Source: Martinezella rhizogenes
Lineage (GTDB): Bacteria > Pseudomonadota > Alphaproteobacteria > Rhizobiales > Rhizobiaceae
NCBI RefSeq assembly: GCF_027460065.1
Contig: NZ_JAPYZZ010000007.1
Coordinates: forward strand, 388,848-452,847
DNA length: 64,000 bases
Reading direction: 5' to 3'
Of this stretch, positions 58,480-64,000 are shown in pieces. The notes below the pieces were generated by a model. It saw only the letters and a list, made by a program, of their open reading frames with translations. It did no database searches and had not been told where the DNA came from. The stretch's first letter is position 1. Every line of letters begins with the position of its first letter. The translations under genes were made by a program, and so were the position numbers.

Positions 58480-58822
58480 CAAATCTCCTTCGTGCGGGTG
58501 AAGATTTAGATAGGCGATCTTTTTCCAAGAACGAGATGCCTTGAAGGCTTACCCGCGTAAAAGATCGACTCGAATTTCTAAAATATCCGTGATCAATCCA
58601 TAGCCTGTCGATTGGTTCTTCACCGCGAGTGCCGACGAACGCAGACAATTGATAAAGGTAGCAAGGCGAAACTCGGCTGTTCACAGGAGGAAACCGGTTG
58701 TCAGCGACCTGACCTGCCGTCACCGACGGCATTTCCTTATTCAAACAGCGAAGCTTTATATCGCGTTCGGCCTGCAGCCGGGGATAAATGCAGAAGAGAA
58801 TATTAGTTTTGAAAGAAACTGA
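58480..58822. other. Gene-poor region between hypothetical gene and tRNA-Ser
   Basis: 343 bases. TGCCGTC-ACC-GACGGCA (58716-58732) followed by TTTCCTTATT is a plus-strand terminator-like hairpin with no gene assigned to it. Nothing else recognised. Confidence 0.45.
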
Positions 58823-58913
58823 TGGCGGAGAGGATGGGATTCGAACCCACGATACGCTTTTGACGTATACTCCCTTAGCAGGGGAGCGCCTTCGACCACT
58901 CGGCCACCTCTCC
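58823..58913 (-). tRNA. tRNA-Ser (anticodon GCU)
   Basis: On the minus strand the transcript begins GGAGAGGTGGCCGAGTGG, folds with acceptor GGAGAGG/CCTCTCC, has anticodon loop CTGCTAA (anticodon GCU at 58877-58879), a long variable arm (TATACGTCAAAAGCGTATC) and T-loop GTTCGAATCC, and ends in an encoded CCA. The long variable arm is typical of serine tRNAs. Confidence 0.97.
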
Positions 58914-59075
58914 GGTGCGGCCTGATTATTGCGTAAAAAAAACGAATGCAAGGCTTTTTCGCCAAGAAGCCGAAAAACCTGTTGGGCAAACAGGACTTCG
59001 TGAAACTTTGCAGGCAATTCGGGAACTTCTTGCAGGCCGGCACGTTCTGGCTTCGGTAACAAAAGAGGTGTTCTC

Positions 59076-59417
59076 ATGGCTCAGACCAAACTGAATGTTG
59101 TCGAAGATACGATCGAAAACCAGATTGCCGAGTTGCGTTCGCAGATCTCGTCTCTCTCCAAGTCCGTTTCCGCCCGTGCAGAAGGGGTGAGCGAGGATGC
59201 GTCCGAATTTCTGGATGAGGCACGCGGCCGCGTTCGCAAGGCCGCGCACAATGTGCGCGCACAGGGCCAGAACGTGGTTGAAGCAGTCAAGGAAAATCCG
59301 GGCACGGCAACCTCACTACTGACGATCGTCGGCGCGCTCGGTTTTGCGATCGGTTATGTGGTTGGCACAAGCACACAGCAGAGCTCGTCCAACAGCAGCC
59401 TGTATCGCTGGCGCTGA
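59076..59417 (+). CDS. DUF883-like membrane-anchored protein
   Basis: A 113-residue protein with long amphipathic helices (residues 8-75) and one C-terminal membrane segment (TSLLTIVGALGFAIGYVVG). This ElaB/YqjD/DUF883-like layout is found in inner-membrane proteins that may associate with ribosomes in stationary phase; a role here is inference. AAAAGAGGTG precedes the ATG. It ends in a terminator. Confidence 0.82.
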   Translation: MAQTKLNVVEDTIENQIAELRSQISSLSKSVSARAEGVSEDASEFLDEARGRVRKAAHNVRAQGQNVVEAVKENPGTATSLLTIVGALGFAIGYVVGTSTQQSSSNSSLYRWR

Positions 59418-59439
59418 TCGCCGTATAAATTGAAGTTGA

Positions 59440-59470
59440 GGCAAGGCGGGTCTCTCCTGCCTTGCCTTTA
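59440..59470 (+). terminator. Terminator after DUF883-like gene
   Basis: GGCAAGGCGGG (59440-59450) pairs with CCTGCCTTGCC (59456-59466) with one G-U pair, then TTT. Confidence 0.8.
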
Positions 59471-59507
59471 ACTATTGGTATAAAGTGCCGTGAAAATGGG
59501 GGCGAAC

Positions 59508-59684
59508 ATGCGGTTCAGCGACGATCTTGAAGTAGCCTTGTCGGATTTTGCGAGGGATCATGCCATAGACAGGGATGAAGCCGTGCAGCGTATCATTCGC
59601 GCCGCTCTGATCAATGGCGGCTATCTCGCTTCCGGCGAAGAAGGCATTCCGCCGGAAAAGCTCAACGCCAGCAACGACGACTGA
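59508..59684 (+). CDS. Small protein with ribbon-helix-helix-like pattern
   Basis: 58 residues from the ATG at 59508, which has GGGGG nine bases upstream (in-frame starts at 59490 and 59496 also exist). MRFSDDLEVALSDFARDHAIDRDEAVQRIIRAAL has the strand-helix-helix spacing of CopG/Arc-like proteins, but no toxin partner is next to it. The gene abuts the stop of the convergent aldolase gene. Confidence 0.65.
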   Translation: MRFSDDLEVALSDFARDHAIDRDEAVQRIIRAALINGGYLASGEEGIPPEKLNASNDD

Positions 59685-60485
59685 TCAATAGCCCGATCTG
59701 GATGGCTGAGGTGCCGCTCCGCCCTTGTAGCGGGCGGAGAGCGCACGGAGCGTATTGGCGAATTCCGTCACATCTGCACCAACAGCCACAAAGGATGCGC
59801 CGAGTTCGAGATAACGGCGATTATAGGCCTCGTTGAAGGTCAAAATGCCGGCAGCCTTGCCCGCCGCGACGATCTTCACGATCGCTGTTTCGATCACGGC
59901 CTGCACTTCCGGCTCGTCGATCCGGCCGAGATAACCCATGTCGGCGGCGAGATCGGCCGGACCGATGAAGACGCCGTCCACACCTTCCACCGCAAGAATA
60001 TTGTCGAGATCGTTGATCGCCGCCCGCGTTTCGGCCTGCACCAGCAGGCAGACGCCATCGGAGGCGCTGTCGGCATAATCGGCGATCGTGTTGAAGGCGG
60101 ATGCACGGGCCACCGCCGCGCCCATGCCGCGAATGCCACGCGGCGGATAATGCATGGCGCTGACCAGATCCCTCGCCTGCTCCGCCGAATCGACCATCGG
60201 CACAAGGAGCGTGCGGGCGCCCGCATCCAGAAGCTGCTTGATCATCCAGCTTTCGCCGACGGGCACACGCACCACCGGCTCCGCAGGCGATGTGGCAAGC
60301 GCCCGCAGCTGGTCGATAATGCTGCGCAGATCATTCGGCCCATGCTCCCCATCGATCACCAGCCAGTCGAAACCCGCCGTGCCAGCGATTTCCGCCGCGA
60401 TGGCCTCGCCCATATCGAGCCAGAGGCCAATCTGCGGTTTGCCCGCATGGATGGCGGTTTTGAAACGGTTTTCGGGAGCGGGCAT
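59685..60485 (-). CDS. HpcH/HpaI family aldolase
   Basis: A 266-residue class II pyruvate-type aldolase. Metal ligands and substrate loop are seen in DWLVIDGEHGPND, QAETRAAI (Glu) and GVFIGPADLAADMG (Asp); Arg in VRVPVG binds the keto acid. The family cleaves 2-keto-4-hydroxy acids. The reductase gene lies 7 bases upstream on the same strand, so they are probably one transcript. Confidence 0.92.
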   Translation of the reverse strand: MPAPENRFKTAIHAGKPQIGLWLDMGEAIAAEIAGTAGFDWLVIDGEHGPNDLRSIIDQLRALATSPAEPVVRVPVGESWMIKQLLDAGARTLLVPMVDSAEQARDLVSAMHYPPRGIRGMGAAVARASAFNTIADYADSASDGVCLLVQAETRAAINDLDNILAVEGVDGVFIGPADLAADMGYLGRIDEPEVQAVIETAIVKIVAAGKAAGILTFNEAYNRRYLELGASFVAVGADVTEFANTLRALSARYKGGAAPQPSRSGY

Positions 60486-60492
60486 GATATCC

Positions 60493-61710
60493 TCAGGAAA
60501 GCAATAATTTCAGATCGGCGGCAGCGTCCGCCAGGATGGCGCGATCCGGCTCCGCGCCGTTATCGAGCAGTTTCTTGCCGGCGACATAGGCCTTGGCATC
60601 GTTGACGGCATCAACAGCCACGAATCGACCGTCGCGGAAATACCAGACGGACCAGCTGCCTTCGCGCGCACCGGCCCTCAGCATCGTTTCGTCATAACCG
60701 AGATTGAAGCCGGCAATTTGCAGCTTCACCTCATATTGATCCGACCAGAACCAGGGTTTTGCCTCATAGGCGGCTTCGGTGCCGGCCAGCACGGCGGCGG
60801 TCGCCTCGGCCTGATCAACGGCATTCTGTACCGATTCGAGACGCACATGCTGGCCGCGCCACGGCAACTTGGCGCAATCACCCACCGCATGAATGTCCGC
60901 ATCCGATGTGCGGGCATGGTCGTCAACCACGATACCGTTGCCGACATCAAGGCCCGATTCGCGGGCAAGCCGGTCATTCGGGGTCACGCCGATGCCAACG
61001 ATGACAAAATCGACATCGAGCATCGAACCGTCGGAGAGTTCGGCAGCGGCCACCCGGCCATCCATGCCGACAAGGCGCACGAGCCCGGTTTTTTCGCGGA
61101 TGGAGACGCCATGGGCCTGATGGATGCCGCGCATGATATCGGCGGTTTCCTTCGCCGCCACGCGCTGGAGAATACGGTCGGCCATCTCGATCAGCGTCAC
61201 TTCAAGGCCGAGCTTGCGGGCAACCGCCGCCGCTTCGAGGCCGATATAACCGCCGCCGATCACCAGCAGCCTGCGGCCCGGCTTCATCTCCTCCACCAGC
61301 CGGTCGGCATCGCGCTTGTCGCGAACCGTCAACACGCCTTCGAGATCACCGCCAATGCTGGCGGGCAGCAGGCGGGGTGCGGCCCCGGTCGCCAGCACCA
61401 GCTTGTCATAGGCAAGCGTGCTGCCATCCTGCATGCGCACCGTTTTGGCCTTGCGGTCGATATCTTCCACCCATGTGGAAAGCCGGATATCGACATTGTT
61501 TTCCGCGTACCACTCCTCCGGGCGGAACATCAGCCGGTCAAAGCTCATCTCACCGAGAAGGTATTTTTTGGAGAGCGGCGGCCGCTGGTAGGGATAGGCA
61601 TCCTCGGAGCCGATGATGGTGATGGGACGCTCGTCCTTCAGCGCCCGAAGCTTCGACGCCAGCGCGAAAGCGGCCTGCCCCGCCCCGACGATTACCAGCC
61701 TTCCCGTCAC
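60493..61710 (-). CDS. FAD-dependent ferredoxin reductase
   Basis: A 405-residue pyridine-nucleotide-disulfide-type reductase of the putidaredoxin/rhodocoxin reductase group: FAD site VIVGAGQAAFALA at the N-terminus, YQRPPLSKKYL, NAD(P)H site VIGGGYIGLEAAA, and AVGDCAKLP before the reductase C-domain. It passes electrons to a ferredoxin, none of which is adjacent. GTG at 61710 follows GGGAGTGG and gives the usual length. Confidence 0.92.
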   Translation of the reverse strand: MTGRLVIVGAGQAAFALASKLRALKDERPITIIGSEDAYPYQRPPLSKKYLLGEMSFDRLMFRPEEWYAENNVDIRLSTWVEDIDRKAKTVRMQDGSTLAYDKLVLATGAAPRLLPASIGGDLEGVLTVRDKRDADRLVEEMKPGRRLLVIGGGYIGLEAAAVARKLGLEVTLIEMADRILQRVAAKETADIMRGIHQAHGVSIREKTGLVRLVGMDGRVAAAELSDGSMLDVDFVIVGIGVTPNDRLARESGLDVGNGIVVDDHARTSDADIHAVGDCAKLPWRGQHVRLESVQNAVDQAEATAAVLAGTEAAYEAKPWFWSDQYEVKLQIAGFNLGYDETMLRAGAREGSWSVWYFRDGRFVAVDAVNDAKAYVAGKKLLDNGAEPDRAILADAAADLKLLLS

Positions 61711-62038
61711 AGTCCACTCCCAGAACAACCACGAAGCGTCGATACTGCCGCACCCCGCGAAGCCATATTGCAGGATCAGGCGTAACGCCAAGTACGGCCC
61801 CAGTCAACCGCGCAGCAACACCAGCCCTGTGCAAGCGTGACACATTATCAGCATAGCCTGCGGCACCGCTGCAACCGGATGGGGCACAGCGCATTTTCAT
61901 GAGTGGAAACATCGGCTTCCCCAGCGAAAGCTGGTCGAGATCGACACAGACTAGAGAGAATTGCGCAGATTTCCTTCACGCCCTGGCAAGGAAGCCGGGT
62001 TAAAATAGGCACCTAAAGAGGCAATCCGGGAGGTTGTC
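61711..62038. other. Divergent intergenic region, reductase / PilZ gene
   Basis: 328 bases without a gene; expected promoters for both sides. GGGAGGTTGTC directly before 62039 is the ribosome-binding site of the PilZ gene. Nothing else recognised. Confidence 0.5.
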
Positions 62039-62386
62039 ATGGCTCTACATATGGATATCAGTCAGAACGTTCCTCAGGACGAGAAGTACGAGAAATTTCC
62101 GATCGACCGGCCCGGCAAGATCACCTTCATCGGGCACCATCTCAGCGCCAAGGACACCATGCGCTGCCTGGTGCGCAGCATTTCCCTTTACGGTGCGGAA
62201 CTGGATGTGAGCCCCGAACTGGAAATGCCGGCCAATTTCTATCTGGAGATTCTCGGCATTCGCGATGAGATCGGCTGTACGCTGATCCGCCGGGAGGAAG
62301 AAAAGGTCACCATCGGTTTCAACATGCTGATCGATGCGGAATTCCTGCACCATGTCCGCCGGCTGAGTTTCGAGACCAGCGCCTGA
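62039..62386 (+). CDS. PilZ-like domain protein
   Basis: A 115-residue protein with a single PilZ-like beta barrel. The second cyclic di-GMP motif is recognisable as RSISLYGAEL, but Ser replaces the usual Asp/Asn of (D/N)xSxxG and the RxxxR motif is incomplete (DRPGKITF). Ligand binding is therefore uncertain. It ends in a hairpin. Confidence 0.8.
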   Translation: MALHMDISQNVPQDEKYEKFPIDRPGKITFIGHHLSAKDTMRCLVRSISLYGAELDVSPELEMPANFYLEILGIRDEIGCTLIRREEEKVTIGFNMLIDAEFLHHVRRLSFETSA

Positions 62387-62401
62387 GTGAGTTGCGCCGG
62401 G

Positions 62402-62427
62402 CCTGCCGCATCTGGCCGGCAGGTCTT
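62402..62427 (+). terminator. Terminator after PilZ gene
   Basis: CCTGCCG (62402-62408) pairs with CGGCAGG (62417-62423), then TCTTT. Confidence 0.6.
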
Positions 62428-62558
62428 TCTCCCGTGACGCGGCAGCGGAAAAATCTGTTCCAAAACAGCCGCTCGGTCACCAGGCGCGTCTTGCGTCCGG
62501 TGTTTTTGCACCTATTGTGAGCCGGGTTTTCAAACACAGCTACCGGAACTTTCAGCCA

Positions 62559-63671
62559 ATGTCCGCTTTCTCACGCCTCACGCCGCTTGCCGTCTCGCTT
62601 CCCTCAACCGTTCCTTTCGTTGGCCCGGAAGCCATCGAGCGCAGCCGCGGCCTGAAGGTAGAGGCGCGAATCGGCGCCAACGAAAGCGGCTTTGGCCCCG
62701 CCCCTTCAGTGCTTCTCGCCATGCGGGACGCGGCGGCTGAGACCTGGATGTACAGTGATCCGGAGAATTTCGAGCTGAAGGAAGCGCTTGCGATCCACTA
62801 CGGCGTTGCACGCGGCAATATCGCCATCGGCAGTGGGGTCGATGGACTGCTGGGTGAAATCGCCAGGCTGATCGTCGAGCCGGGCACGCCTGTCGTCACC
62901 TCGTTTGGCGGCTATCCCACTTTCAATTACCATGTGAACGGTTTTGGCGGCAAACTCGTCACCACGCCCTATGTCGATGATCACGAAAATCTTGACGGGC
63001 TTCTCGATCTCGTCATCCGGGAAAATTCGCCGCTCGTCTATTTCGCCAACCCTGATAATCCGATGGGAAGCTGGTGGGAGGCGAGCGAAGTCGTCGCCTT
63101 TGCCCGCGCGCTGCCGGAAACCTGCCTGCTCATTCTGGACGAGGCCTATTGCGAAACCGGGCCCATCAGTGCCGTGCCGGCCATCGATGCTCTGATCGGC
63201 CAGCCGAATATCCTGCGCATGCGCACCTTCTCGAAAGCCTATGGGCTGGCTGGCGCGCGCGTGGGATATGCCATCGGCACGCTCGGCAATGTCGAAGCCT
63301 TCGACAAGATCCGCAATCATTTCGGCATGGCGCGCATTTCCGTCGCCGGCGCCCTGGCGGCACTGAAGGATCAGGCCTATCTGCATGAGGTGGTTGGCAA
63401 GATTTCCGATGCCCGCGATCGTATTTCCGCGATCGCCCGTAGTAACGGCCTTTCGCCGCTGCCGTCGGCCACCAATTTCGTCACCATCGATTGCCACCGC
63501 GACGGCACTTACGCCCGGGCCATCGTTGATGGGCTGATGGAGCATGGCGTGTTCATCCGCATGCCGGGCGTTGCCCCGCTCAACCGCTGCATTCGTGTGA
63601 GCGCCGGTACGACAGACAAGCTCGATCTTTTCGAGCAGGCGCTGCCGAAGGTTCTCAAGGCGATCGGGTGA
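62559..63671 (+). CDS. PLP aminotransferase, histidinol-phosphate type
   Basis: A 370-residue class I/II fold-type I aminotransferase. ANESGFGP near the N-terminus, YFANPDNPMGSWW, LILDEAYCE and the PLP Lys in RTFSKAYGLAGARVGYA are present. It resembles HisC2-like proteins that act on histidinol phosphate or aromatic amino acids. No his genes are nearby, so it may be a paralogue. ATG at 62559 is preferred over 62517. Confidence 0.88.
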   Translation: MSAFSRLTPLAVSLPSTVPFVGPEAIERSRGLKVEARIGANESGFGPAPSVLLAMRDAAAETWMYSDPENFELKEALAIHYGVARGNIAIGSGVDGLLGEIARLIVEPGTPVVTSFGGYPTFNYHVNGFGGKLVTTPYVDDHENLDGLLDLVIRENSPLVYFANPDNPMGSWWEASEVVAFARALPETCLLILDEAYCETGPISAVPAIDALIGQPNILRMRTFSKAYGLAGARVGYAIGTLGNVEAFDKIRNHFGMARISVAGALAALKDQAYLHEVVGKISDARDRISAIARSNGLSPLPSATNFVTIDCHRDGTYARAIVDGLMEHGVFIRMPGVAPLNRCIRVSAGTTDKLDLFEQALPKVLKAIG

Positions 63672-63683
63672 ATTCCTACGTCT

Positions 63684-63799
63684 CCTAATTCCTGTGCTTG
63701 TCACAGGAATCCAGCCAGACCAAGTCTTTGGGCTGAAAAGACTCTTCCCGCCGCGCAGACGCGCGTCGACTGGATTCCTGTGACAGGCACAGGAATGAG
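63684..63799. repeat. Palindromic intergenic element, type C, copy 2
   Basis: Same element as 36229-36345 in the opposite orientation, with ATTCCTGTGCTTGTCACAGG-type ends and the inner GGGCTGAAAAGACTCTTC segment. It ends about 16 bases before the transposase stop. Confidence 0.92.
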
Positions 63800-63814
63800 C
63801 GACTGTCTTTGATG

Positions 63815-64000
<186 letters not shown>

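Overview
The window reads as a stretch of chromosome from an Agrobacterium/Rhizobium-clade alphaproteobacterium, most like the circular chromosome of the Agrobacterium tumefaciens/fabrum group. The grounds are the gene content and order (cvpA-purF; an rpoZ-rsh-acpS-lepB-rnc-era series ending near recO; tandem alphaproteobacterial porins), the roughly 60% GC coding style, the rhizobial families of uncharacterised proteins, and several palindromic intergenic repeat families typical of Rhizobiaceae. The species is inferred from sequence recognition, not from a search.

Layout. 0-8.7 kb: 3' end of cvpA, purF, an SDR, cysS, a large palindrome, then a tightly overlapped operon (DUF559 nuclease-like protein, three tandem GFA-family paralogues, proline iminopeptidase), then rarD. 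8.7-19.3 kb: an FtsI-like transpeptidase with a CtrA-like box upstream, a LOG-family protein, a LysM protein, an Atm1-type ABC exporter, psd-pssA (phosphatidylethanolamine synthesis), a 43-residue protein and a GGDEF response regulator with two receivers. 19.5-26.7 kb: SRAP/YedK and YnfA, a Nudix hydrolase, small conserved hypotheticals, a ygfZ-HD-phosphatase-MscS run, and zinT behind a Zur-like operator. 26.9-31.7 kb: an ABC importer (permease, ATPase, NMT1-like binding protein) divergent from a dioxygenase/hydrolase fusion, with a 12-bp-arm palindrome between them. 31.9-38.5 kb: DUF2339 membrane protein, HD hydrolase, MOSC protein, methyltransferase, MFS transporter.

38.5-47.8 kb is a minus-strand housekeeping block: rpoZ, rsh, DUF3563, DUF2062, acpS, lepB, rnc, era, then a Crp/Fnr regulator and a single-domain response regulator, then recO. 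48.2-54.8 kb: NYN-domain protein, globin-coupled chemotaxis receptor, smpB, dapA, a soluble lytic transglycosylase. 54.9-57.6 kb: two tandem porins sharing a 152-bp perfectly identical 5' segment and near-identical terminators. 57.6-64 kb: a gene-poor stretch, tRNA-Ser(GCU), small proteins, an HpaI-type aldolase with a ferredoxin reductase, a PilZ-like protein, a PLP aminotransferase and the 3' end of an IS110-family transposase running off the window.

No CRISPR array, prophage, integrated island or obvious defence system is visible. The points most worth a second look are the VOC dioxygenase-hydrolase fusion and its palindromic operator, the triple GFA operon, the reversed-PleD receiver arrangement, the CtrA-like and Zur-like sites, and the five palindromic repeat families, one copy of which sits inside an ABC transporter operon.
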